Both the position numbers and the translations under genes were made by a program. The notes under the pieces were generated by a model, which did not search any database, was not told the DNA's origin, and saw only the letters and a list, made by a program, of their open reading frames with translations. Shown here piece after piece: positions 1 through 5,601 of a stretch of 8,910 nucleotides of DNA; positions within the stretch are counted from its first letter, which is position 1, and every line of letters begins with the position of its first letter. The DNA is taken from the NCBI GenBank assembly GCA_937873255.1, contig CALMVM010000591.1, forward strand, positions 1 through 8,910, given 5' to 3'. Origin of the DNA: an uncultured Verrucomicrobiota bacterium. Its GTDB lineage: Bacteria; Verrucomicrobiota; Verrucomicrobiia; Chthoniobacterales; SZAS-18.

Positions 1-260
1 GCGCGCAACGCGGGGCGGTGCTCGCGCTCGTGCTGCGGCAGGGGGCGACGCTGGTGCTGATCGGTCTCGGCGTCGGGGTCGCGGCGGCGCTGGGAATGGG
101 TCGGGTGCTGGCGCGCGTCTTTTACGGGGTGGGAGGCAGCGACGTGTTGACGCTCGGCGCGGTGTGCGCGGTGCTGGCCGTGGCGGCGTTGCTGGCCTGC
201 TGGCTGCCGGCGAGGCGCGCGACGAAGCTCGACCCCATGACCGCGCTCCGCGACGAGTGA
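1..260 (+). CDS. ABC transporter permease, C-terminal fragment (MacB/FtsX type)
   Basis: Only the last 85 codons are present; the frame is open to the left edge (first full codon at base 3) and ends in TGA at 258-260. The visible part has two hydrophobic helices (roughly codons 11-38 and 45-66) followed by the signature end of MacB/FtsX-type permeases, here WLPARRATKLDPMTALRDE, where a Pro-Ala-Arg-Arg-Ala motif precedes a 'DPM.ALR.E' tail. In this family the permease works with an ABC ATPase in the inner membrane to drive mechanotransmission or efflux of peptides, lipoproteins or macrolides. The AQRG..L.LVLRQG...LIG lead-in resembles the long duplicated permeases common in Acidobacteria and Verrucomicrobia, but the fragment is too short to prove that subtype or name a substrate. 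It converges with the LpxH-like gene, with 76 bp between the stops. Confidence 0.85.
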   Translation, partial: AQRGAVLALVLRQGATLVLIGLGVGVAAALGMGRVLARVFYGVGGSDVLTLGAVCAVLAVAALLACWLPARRATKLDPMTALRDE

Positions 261-336
261 GCAAAGCAACGGCGCGAACCGTCGATTTGAGCAGCGTTCC
301 AAGGACAGCTCCCGTACTCCCGGGGACTATAATTTT

Positions 337-1251
337 TCATTGGTTCCCGGCCACGGGAAAGGCCATTGGCAAGACGGGGTCCGGGTCTTCGTCGCCTTTC
401 TCCGGGGGGACGATGCCGCCTGGTTCCGGCGGATGCTGGAAACCGGTGAGCAGTTCGATCCTGCCGTCGTAATTTTCCACGAGCGCCGTGCAGCTTTCTA
501 CGAAGTCGCCGCTGTTGTAATAGCTCACCGCCCCCGGCGTCTCGTGAACGGCGGCGCTGTGGATGTGGCCGCAGAGCACGCCGTCCACCTTGTCGTTGCC
601 GGCCAGGCGGACGACGGCTTTTTCAAACTCGCCGATGAACGCCACGGCGTTCTTGACGCGCGCCTTGACGTACGCGCTCAGCGACCAATGCCCCAGCCCG
701 CAGAGCCGGCGCAAGAAATTGACCGGGCCGTTGAGCCTCAGCAAAAACTGGTAGCCCACGTCGCCGACGTAGGCGAGCCACTTGACGTTCTGGATGACGG
801 TGTCGAGTTCGTCGCCGTGGATGACGAGCAGACGGCGGCCGTCGGCGGTGGTGTGGATCGCGCGGCGGACGATGCGCAGGTTGCCGTACTCGCCGAGGAA
901 GTCACGCATCATTTCATCGTGGTTGCCGGGGATGTAGATGAGATCCGTGCCCTTGCGGCCCTTGCGCAGGATTTTCTGGATCACGTCGTTGTGCGCCTGC
1001 GGCCAATAACGGCTGCGGCGCAGGCTCCACACGTCGATCAGGTCGCCGACGAGGTAGAGCGTGTCGGCATCGACCTCGCGCAGGAAACGCAGGACGGCCT
1101 CGGCGTTGCAGCCGCGCGTGCCGAGGTGCAGGTCGGAAATCCACGCGGTGCGGTAGCGCGCGGGGTTGGCGGCGGGCATTGGCGGTTGACCTTGCGGCGC
1201 GTCGGCCGGCGTTGCCACCGCGGGCGTGTGACGGTTCTGTGACGGGTCCAT
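337..1251 (-). CDS. LpxH-like UDP-2,3-diacylglucosamine diphosphatase (calcineurin-type metallophosphoesterase)
   Basis: This is a dinuclear metallophosphoesterase of the UDP-2,3-diacylglucosamine diphosphatase family (COG2908), which cleaves the pyrophosphate of UDP-diacylglucosamine to give lipid X in lipid A synthesis at the inner membrane face. Numbered from the inner Met at 1179, all metal-site motifs are present: SDLHLG (Asp16, His18), VGDLID (Asp46), GNHDE (Asn86, His87), HGDE (His121) and CGHIH (His205, His207). The YWPQAHND and NSGDFVESCTAL stretches are typical of the LpxH-like branch found widely outside Proteobacteria. Two starts are possible. ATG at 1251 gives 304 aa and lies 14 bases after the upstream stop but has no Shine-Dalgarno. 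ATG at 1179 gives 280 aa, has AAGG 10 bases upstream and begins next to the conserved fold. The extra 24 residues are Pro/Ala-rich and dispensable-looking. The family is secure; the exact substrate is inferred. Confidence 0.88.
   Translation of the reverse strand: MDPSQNRHTPAVATPADAPQGQPPMPAANPARYRTAWISDLHLGTRGCNAEAVLRFLREVDADTLYLVGDLIDVWSLRRSRYWPQAHNDVIQKILRKGRKGTDLIYIPGNHDEMMRDFLGEYGNLRIVRRAIHTTADGRRLLVIHGDELDTVIQNVKWLAYVGDVGYQFLLRLNGPVNFLRRLCGLGHWSLSAYVKARVKNAVAFIGEFEKAVVRLAGNDKVDGVLCGHIHSAAVHETPGAVSYYNSGDFVESCTALVENYDGRIELLTGFQHPPEPGGIVPPEKGDEDPDPVLPMAFPVAGNQ
1190..1193 (-). promoter_or_regulatory. Possible ribosome binding site for the inner start of the LpxH-like gene
   Basis: Reading on the minus strand, AAGG lies 10 bases before the ATG at 1179-1177. 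The alternative ATG at 1251 is preceded by GATCCGGG, which has no Shine-Dalgarno match. This favours, without proving, the 280-aa form. Confidence 0.35.
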
Positions 1252-1265
1252 CCCGGATCGGCGGG

Positions 1266-1634
1266 TCAGCTCAGCACGTAGGCCTTCTGTTCGTTGGAGA
1301 GGAAAGGCGAGGTGTTGACGGCGGTGTCCGTCGAGGCGCGGAGCGTCTGGCCGACCGCCGCGACCACCGTGCCGACGACGTAGAAAACCAGCACCACCAA
1401 CGCCGCCGCGATGAACCCGCCGAAGGCAAAGACGAACTTGAGCGGCCCGAGCACGTTCAGGCTCGAAACCACGCCGGACGCCAGCGTCAGCGTGCCCGTC
1501 ACCCAGCCGAACGCCTTGATGGTCGTCCCGAAGCCCGTGGCCAGCCCGGCGACCCGGTGGCAATCGCGGTAACGGTCGATGAGAGGGTGGTCGGTGGGCG
1601 GCGGCGTGGCGTCGGCTTCGGTTTCGTCGGGCAT
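1266..1634 (-). CDS. Conserved-looking two-helix membrane protein, function unknown
   Basis: This 122-aa protein has an acidic, proline-rich cytosolic-type N-terminus (about residues 1-20), a first hydrophobic segment at about 39-60 and a second, very hydrophobic one at about 66-94. It ends in a polar tail containing the stretch AVNTSPFLSNEQK. I recall similar 'AVNSSPFL' tails in small uncharacterised bacterial membrane proteins, but I cannot assign a function. The start ATG at 1634 has no clear Shine-Dalgarno. The stop is 14 bases before the outer start of the LpxH-like gene, so the two are probably co-transcribed; this hints at an envelope role but proves nothing. Its downstream neighbour and G/C-rich third codon positions support it being real. 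Confidence 0.7.
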   Translation of the reverse strand: MPDETEADATPPPTDHPLIDRYRDCHRVAGLATGFGTTIKAFGWVTGTLTLASGVVSSLNVLGPLKFVFAFGGFIAAALVVLVFYVVGTVVAAVGQTLRASTDTAVNTSPFLSNEQKAYVLS

Positions 1635-1734
1635 CGTTGTCTGGTGGTTAAAAGTGCGGCGCGACGCGGTGGGTTCCGCCGGTAATGGAGAATCACGATT
1701 TCGTCAAGCCACCCGGTCTATTGAATGTGGTTCA

Positions 1735-1971
1735 TCAGACCCCGGTCAGGTCGCTCTCGGCCTGGATCAACGCCCTGTAAGGCGGCACATGGTCGCAAAG
1801 GACGCTGATCGGCCAGAACAGGGTTCTGAGCCAGTCGGGCGGCTCGTGTCCCTTGCCGACAACCGCCACGTAGGGCAGCAGCAATAAATGGGGGAACAAA
1901 AAGTAGATCATCAGCAGCGCACCGCAAAAATAGGCGGGGTAATGAGATCCTTTGATCCTGGATGTTTCCAT
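1735..1971 (-). CDS. Small one-helix membrane protein, function unknown
   Basis: This 78-aa protein starts at ATG 1971 with GAGG nine bases upstream (1984-1981), a good Shine-Dalgarno. One long hydrophobic segment, roughly residues 14-39 and rich in Leu, Phe and Tyr, is followed by a polar region with the stretch PPDWLRTLFWPISVLCDHVP and an acidic C-terminus. I know no domain for it. It lies 100 bp upstream of the two-helix protein on the same strand and may head the same transcription unit. It is divergent from the ThyX-like gene, with 139 bp between the two starts. The clear ribosome site and membrane-protein composition support it being real. Confidence 0.6.
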   Translation of the reverse strand: METSRIKGSHYPAYFCGALLMIYFLFPHLLLLPYVAVVGKGHEPPDWLRTLFWPISVLCDHVPPYRALIQAESDLTGV

Positions 1972-2110
1972 CGGTGCCGGCCTCGTCGGGTCGTCGGGAT
2001 TGCGCGGACACAGCTTGCCACTCGCGCCACCTCTCTGAAAAGCCTGAACTTCGGCAAATCACTGGCATCTCCCGGGCGTCCGTGTAGCATGCCAATCCCG
2101 CCCCGACCGT
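1972..2110. promoter_or_regulatory. Divergent intergenic region between the 78-aa membrane protein and the ThyX-like gene
   Basis: Both flanking genes start outward from these 139 bp, so promoters for both must lie here or overlap the genes. I could not identify a convincing -35/-10 pair. TAGCAT at 2086-2091, about 20 bases before the ThyX start, is the best -10-like hexamer on the + strand, but its -35 partner is poor. The ThyX-like gene also lacks a recognisable Shine-Dalgarno. No repeat or operator was seen. Confidence 0.4.
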
Positions 2111-3733
2111 ATGGAAGCCTTCACGCCCGCCGAACAGCAGATCCTCGACCGTTACTTCACCAACAGCGACCAATCGGTGTTCGGGCTCATCAATTTGCCC
2201 GAGGTGGTCAAGGGTGCGCTGTTCGCCCGCTACAGTCGTTCGCCCAAGTCGCTGCGGCGGCTGTTCCTCGACGAATTCCACCGCGACCCCGCGCAGGGTG
2301 TCGCCGCGCTGGCGGAAGCCGAAATCGCCCCGCGCGAGGCGATGGGCCAGAGCCGCGCCGAGAAGTTGTACGAAAAAGTGTTCACCGAGTACGGCGACGA
2401 TTCCGTGGCGCAACTCGGCGGCGCGCACCTCGCCTGCGAGGACATCACCAACGTCCTGACCAAGATCATTGAGCGCCCGCGCCTCGCGTCGTACCTCGAA
2501 CAGAGCACGCGCTACATCGTGTACGATCAGCGGCGCGAGGGCGACGGGCACTGGAAATTCCGCGCGCCCGCCGAGATTGGCGACCCGGCGTTGCGCGGGA
2601 AATTCTACGCGGTGATGGACGGCCTGTTCACGTTCTACGCGCGCTTGGTGCGCGAACTCCAGGCGCGCTACGAGGAAGAATTTCCGCGCGATGCGAAGAC
2701 GCCGCTCGCCCCGTGGCAGGCGAGCATCCGCGCGAAGGCGTGCGACGTAGCGCGAGGGCTGTTGCCGGCCGCCGTGCTCTCCAACGTCGGCGTGTACGGC
2801 TCCGGACAGGCGTACGAAATGATGCTGCTGCGGATGTTCGCGCACCCGCTTGCCGAGGCGCGCGAATGCGCGGCGACGATGCTCGCGGAATTGAGGAAAA
2901 TCATCCCGGCGTTCTTGCGCCGCGTGGACATGCCCGAACGCGGTGGCCGGTGGTCGGCGTATTATGCCGACGTACACGCGCGCATGACCGACGCCGCCGC
3001 CGGACTGGACCTGACCCAATTCGGTGGCAGGCCGGAAGTGGACCTCGTCGAGTGGGACCCGTCGGGCGAGGAAAAGGTCGCGGCGGCCGCGCTGTTTGAG
3101 TACACCGACGCGCCCAGCGCCTCGCTCGAAGCGGCTGTCGGCACGATGGACGCGGACGCGAAGGCGGCGCTCCTCGCCGCGTACGTCGGCGAGCGCACGA
3201 ACCGCCGCCACCGGCCGGGGCGGGCGTTCGAGCGCACGGATTACAAGTTCGACTGCGTGACGGACTACGGTTGTTTCCGCGACCTGCAACGCCACCGGAT
3301 GCTCACCATCGAATGGCAGCCGCTCGGCACCTCGCTCGGTTACAAGACGCCCGAGGATTTGTCGCTCGTCCCGGGTTCCGCCGACGAATGGAACCGCCAC
3401 ATGGAGCAGGCCGCCGCGCTGGCGTCGGAGGTTCGCACGGCGCACGGGGGGCTCGTCGCGCAATACGGCGTGCCGTTCGCGTACAAGATCCGGTTCACGA
3501 TGCAGATGAACGCGCGCGAGGCGATGCATTTGCTGGAGTTGCGCACGCAGGAACAAGGACACACCGAATACCGGCGGGTGTGCAACCGGATGTTCGAGTT
3601 GATCCGCGACAAGGCGGAACACCGGCTCCTGGCGGACGCGATGAAATACATCGACCCGACGAGCTACGATCTCGGGCGACTCCATGCGGAGAAGCGCACG
3701 CATGCGCGGTTGGAAGCGCAGGCCGGAGCGTGA
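2111..3733 (+). CDS. Double-length ThyX-like FAD-dependent thymidylate synthase family protein
   Basis: ThyX makes dTMP from dUMP using methylenetetrahydrofolate, FAD and NADPH. Canonical ThyX is about 220-250 aa; this protein is 540 aa and carries two diverged ThyX-like halves. The usual signature is RHRxxSxNExSxR. The N-terminal half has R122-P-R-L-A-S127-Y-L-E130-Q-S132-T-R134, so it keeps both outer arginines, both serines and the Glu but has Pro for His and Leu for Asn. The C-terminal half has R394-H395-R396 followed by MLTIEWQPLG, so it keeps RHR but loses the Ser/Asn/Glu/Ser/Arg part. The second conserved block, NAREAMHLLELR (467-478), is strong in the C-terminal half and degraded in the N-terminal one (GSGQAYEMMLLR, 230-241). 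Long ThyX-like proteins of this sort are, to my recollection, known in several phyla. Activity is plausible but not guaranteed. ATG 2111 is the first start; no Shine-Dalgarno is visible. Confidence 0.85.
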   Translation: MEAFTPAEQQILDRYFTNSDQSVFGLINLPEVVKGALFARYSRSPKSLRRLFLDEFHRDPAQGVAALAEAEIAPREAMGQSRAEKLYEKVFTEYGDDSVAQLGGAHLACEDITNVLTKIIERPRLASYLEQSTRYIVYDQRREGDGHWKFRAPAEIGDPALRGKFYAVMDGLFTFYARLVRELQARYEEEFPRDAKTPLAPWQASIRAKACDVARGLLPAAVLSNVGVYGSGQAYEMMLLRMFAHPLAEARECAATMLAELRKIIPAFLRRVDMPERGGRWSAYYADVHARMTDAAAGLDLTQFGGRPEVDLVEWDPSGEEKVAAAALFEYTDAPSASLEAAVGTMDADAKAALLAAYVGERTNRRHRPGRAFERTDYKFDCVTDYGCFRDLQRHRMLTIEWQPLGTSLGYKTPEDLSLVPGSADEWNRHMEQAAALASEVRTAHGGLVAQYGVPFAYKIRFTMQMNAREAMHLLELRTQEQGHTEYRRVCNRMFELIRDKAEHRLLADAMKYIDPTSYDLGRLHAEKRTHARLEAQAGA

Positions 3734-4124
3734 CGCGGCTATTCGTACATCGCTTGTCGTGACGGTAAACCGTGCGCGCCCCCCCAAAAGTCTGTCATCC
3801 TGAGGCGAGTGCAACGAGCCGAAGGACCTCGCCGCAAGGTACACGCGGACCAACACGATTGACCTGAGAAGAGGGTAACCAGAGGGTCAGGCCACGAGTG
3901 CGAGGCAGGCGTGTACCCTCCGGCGAGGTCCTTCGGCTCGTTGCACTCGCCCTCAGGATGACAGAATAAAAAAGCGAAGCCGTGAGCAGGCCGGCACTGC
4001 TCAGCCATCAAAAAAAGCCTCGTCCCTTGATTTGGGTTGCCTGCGACGTTGCCTCTCACGCGCTCTCCAAAAAACGACGAGAAGTGTTTACAACACCACG
4101 GCGGCGGGTTCATAACATCCGCCG
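3734..4124. other. 391-bp gene-free region holding a large inverted repeat
   Basis: Between the ThyX-like stop and the methyltransferase start I see no supported gene. The middle is occupied by the inverted-repeat element at 3791-3965. Short open frames here, such as the minus-strand one reading through the arms, are translations of the repeat. The remainder (3966-4124) is AT-richer than the genes, with several A-runs, and probably carries the promoter of the downstream gene, but I could not pick one out. Confidence 0.6.
3791..3965. repeat. Large imperfect inverted repeat (MITE-like palindromic element)
   Basis: The left arm (3791-3846, 56 nt) and right arm (3909-3965, 57 nt) are reverse complements apart from two mismatches and a one-base insertion in the right arm. 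They flank a 62-nt spacer (3847-3908). The arms begin TCTGTCATCCTGAG and include GAGCCGAAGGACCTCG. On the minus strand the right arm can be read as CHPEGE.NEPKDLAG, a spurious peptide I associate with dispersed palindromic repeats in environmental bacterial genomes. It carries no transposase and I see no clear target-site duplication. Transcribed from either side it would form a very stable hairpin and could act as a terminator or mRNA stabiliser for the ThyX-like gene, whose stop is 57 bases away. Confidence 0.85.
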
Positions 4125-4910
4125 TTGAGCGCCCTCCCCGAACCATCCGCCATCGACCCGGACACGCCGCTGACGCAACGCACCGTGCGCGTGTTGCTCT
4201 GGATCGAAAAGTATCCGTTGCCGCTGGTTTACTTCTGGTTGGCGTGGGGGCGTTGGGTGGTGCTGCGCGCGCTCTACCGCGAATATCGCGCGGCCACGTC
4301 GATCTCAGTCACGTTGGCTCCCGGTTGGCAAAATCTGTACTACGCCAGTCTGGGGAGGAATGCCCTGCTGTTCGCCCTGATGATTTTTACCGGCGTCACG
4401 CTGCTGCTCAACCGCAGACCCTCGGTCGTGCCCGACAAACTCAAGCACGTCGTGGTCCCGCTGGCGGCGAGTTATTATTTCGTCCTCTACGGTCTCGTGG
4501 ACAAACTGCCGCCGGCCTGGTCGGGGAACCTCGCGCCTCGCGAATGGTGGCCGACGCTCACCCTCGCCGGATTTTTGTGCAGCCTGGTGGGATACGCGGT
4601 GAGCCTGTGGGCAATCTGCCACCTGTGGCGGTCGTTCGCCGTGATGGTGGCGGTAAGAACGGTGGTGTACGGCGGCCCGTACGCTTACGTCCGCCACCCG
4701 ATGTACCTCGGCTACCTGCTGGACAGCTTCGGCCTGCTGCTCGTGAGCGGATCGTTGGCGATGGGCGTACTCGCCGCCGGGTTCGCGCTGCTGCTGACGA
4801 TCCGCGCGAGGATGGAAGACGAATATCTCGCCGCCGCGAGCGCCGAGTACAAACGCCACTACTGGCGCACGGGTCTGTTTTTTCCGCGTTGGCCGAGGGG
4901 TCAGCGATAG
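4125..4910 (+). CDS. Isoprenylcysteine carboxyl methyltransferase-like integral membrane protein
   Basis: This 261-aa polytopic membrane protein has about five hydrophobic segments (near residues 32-48, 78-96, 107-126, 144-168 and 200-226). The C-terminal region holds the ICMT/PEMT-type methyltransferase signature: GGPYAYVRHPMYLGYLL from residue 183, with the Arg-His-Pro motif at 190-192, and then an acidic Glu-Asp-Glu-Tyr patch at 231-234 followed by EYKRHY. In this superfamily these elements bind S-adenosylmethionine at the membrane interface. Bacterial members mostly have unknown substrates (lipids, or small thiol or amine groups); protein prenylation is not expected here. The start is TTG at 4125, 12 bases downstream of an in-frame TAA at 4113. 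No ATG occurs until well inside the membrane region, and GTG codons at residues 21 and 23 are alternatives. Its 3' end overlaps the end of the split phosphatase frame by 10 bases. Confidence 0.8.
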   Translation: MSALPEPSAIDPDTPLTQRTVRVLLWIEKYPLPLVYFWLAWGRWVVLRALYREYRAATSISVTLAPGWQNLYYASLGRNALLFALMIFTGVTLLLNRRPSVVPDKLKHVVVPLAASYYFVLYGLVDKLPPAWSGNLAPREWWPTLTLAGFLCSLVGYAVSLWAICHLWRSFAVMVAVRTVVYGGPYAYVRHPMYLGYLLDSFGLLLVSGSLAMGVLAAGFALLLTIRARMEDEYLAAASAEYKRHYWRTGLFFPRWPRGQR

Positions 4911-5023
4911 GTGAAGAGATCGGCCGGCGCGTACGTCCGGCCACTGGCGGCGTTGAGCGCGCGGCAGACCTTGGCCTGCACGTTGGGCGTCAGACGGCGG
5001 CCCTTGCACGCGCGGGCCCCCAT
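4901..5023 (-). pseudogene. In-frame continuation of the phosphatase gene beyond a TAG: severed helix-turn-helix-like C-terminus
   Basis: Directly after the phosphatase stop TAG (5026-5024), the same frame reads ATG and then 39 further codons to TGA at 4903-4901. The peptide includes RACKGRRLTPNVQAKV and RALNAASGRTYAPADLFTY. About 34 of the 39 codons after the ATG end in G or C, matching true genes here. Joined to the residues before the stop (KANDLVAASTEQLTH), it reads like a compact Cro/XRE-type helix-turn-helix unit with a 'K/R-G-R-R-L-T' turn and an 'AL' helix. The simplest explanation is that TAG replaced a sense codon such as AAG. The adjacent ATG might allow reinitiation, so a separate 40-aa peptide is a minor alternative. 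Similar Verrucomicrobial sequences come to mind, but I cannot verify them. Confidence 0.6.
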
Positions 5024-5464
5024 CTAGTGGGTCAACTGTTCAGTCGAAGCCGCGACGAGGTCGTTCGCCTTGAAGCCGTGTTCGGCCAGCAGGCGGGCGA
5101 TGGGCTGTTCGCCGAGGTTGCGTTCGATTTCGTCGGGCATGTGTTCGGCCAGGGCGGCGTGGAGCAGTTCGATCAACTCCGGATCCATGAAACCGTAGTC
5201 GTCGGCAATGTCCAGGCAGACAATCGATTTGCCAATCAGTTCATCGGGGAAATCCTCGCCCAACCGCTGGACGTGCCGACGTTCCATGCAAAAAACGCGG
5301 TCCGCCCATTGCAAATGCCCGGCGTTGACCCGCACGCGCGCGGACGGCGCGGTGCCGGCCGAACGCGCCTCGACGCCGGGGCGCCCGACGCAGAGTTTTT
5401 CGGCGGTGGGGCTGCGCCACTGGTTGCGGCTGCACACGAAGAGGAAGCGGAGCGGGGAAGGCAA
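5024..5464 (-). CDS. Low-molecular-weight protein tyrosine phosphatase-like protein with C-terminal extension
   Basis: This 146-aa protein begins with a phosphatase P-loop: FVCSRNQWRSPTAE gives the CX5R(S) motif with Cys11 and Arg17. RSAGTAPSARVRV, WADRVFCMERRH and LDIADDYGFMDPELIELL (Asp94 as probable acid) follow, matching the predicted tyrosine phosphatase family COG4551, which dephosphorylates unknown substrates in the cytoplasm. Those proteins usually end at about 105-110 aa. Here residues 109-146 form a second segment (MPDEIERNLGEQPIARLLAE and on) that continues past the stop. The only usable start is TTG at 5464, just ahead of the conserved strand; an upstream in-frame TGA limits the frame. 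That TTG lies inside an inverted-repeat arm and has no Shine-Dalgarno, so the native 5' end may have been altered. It is divergent from thiE. Confidence 0.75.
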   Translation of the reverse strand: MPSPLRFLFVCSRNQWRSPTAEKLCVGRPGVEARSAGTAPSARVRVNAGHLQWADRVFCMERRHVQRLGEDFPDELIGKSIVCLDIADDYGFMDPELIELLHAALAEHMPDEIERNLGEQPIARLLAEHGFKANDLVAASTEQLTH

Positions 5465-5562
5465 AATGACGAATGACGAAGGGCAGAAACAGCGGATAAT
5501 CAGAAGAGAATTTTCACAGTTCTATCCCGCTCGCCGATGTTCGTCATTCGTCATTTGCCTTC
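5457..5562. repeat. Inverted repeat in the phosphatase/thiE divergent region
   Basis: Left arm 5457-5480 (GAAGGCAAAATGACGAATGA then CGAA) and right arm 5540-5562 are reverse complements with one base missing in a T-run. They flank a 59-nt spacer. Each arm contains a tandem of the 9-mer TTCGTCATT or its overlapping complement, and a further copy of TTCGTCATT lies at 5588-5596, six bases before the thiE start. A second short direct repeat, TCGGCTGTC, occurs at 5561-5569 and 5578-5586. Such GACGAATGACGAA strings look like dispersed genomic repeats. The block fills most of the space where promoters for both divergent genes should be. Confidence 0.75.
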
Positions 5563-5601
5563 GGCTGTCTCGCAGACTCGGCTGTCGTTCGTCATTTTCT
5601 C

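Noticed and set aside
310..336. Possible terminator after the ABC permease (TCCC...GGGA followed by a T-run)
   Set aside because: The stem would be only four base pairs and the T-run is offset by several bases, so it is not convincing.
1252..1563. Upstream extension of the LpxH-like frame to 408 codons
   Set aside because: It overlaps the two-helix membrane protein gene in another frame and has shadow-type Arg/Gly-rich composition; the real start is at 1251 or 1179.
1679..1707. Possible minus-strand promoter for the 122-aa gene (TTGACG at 1707-1702, TACCGG at 1684-1679, 17-bp spacing)
   Set aside because: The -35 match is good but the -10 hexamer shares only its first two bases with TATAAT, so I could not support it.
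1718..3856. A very long minus-strand open frame (about 700 codons) opposite the ThyX-like gene
   Set aside because: It is antisense to a well-supported gene, is extremely rich in Arg/His/Val/Glu as expected of a GC-rich shadow frame, and starts inside the inverted repeat with no domain visible.
4037..5476. Plus-strand open frame of about 480 codons across the methyltransferase and phosphatase loci
   Set aside because: It runs in a second frame through the methyltransferase gene and antisense to the phosphatase, with no recognisable motif and shadow composition.
5457..5597. Repeated 9-mers (TTCGTCATT) resembling a small CRISPR or iteron array
   Set aside because: The units are very short, inverted as well as direct, have irregular spacing and no cas or rep gene nearby; a dispersed palindromic repeat fits better.
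5521..5601. Possible TPP riboswitch before thiE
   Set aside because: I could not find the conserved THI-box core (CUGAGA...) or a matching fold; the region is repeat sequence.
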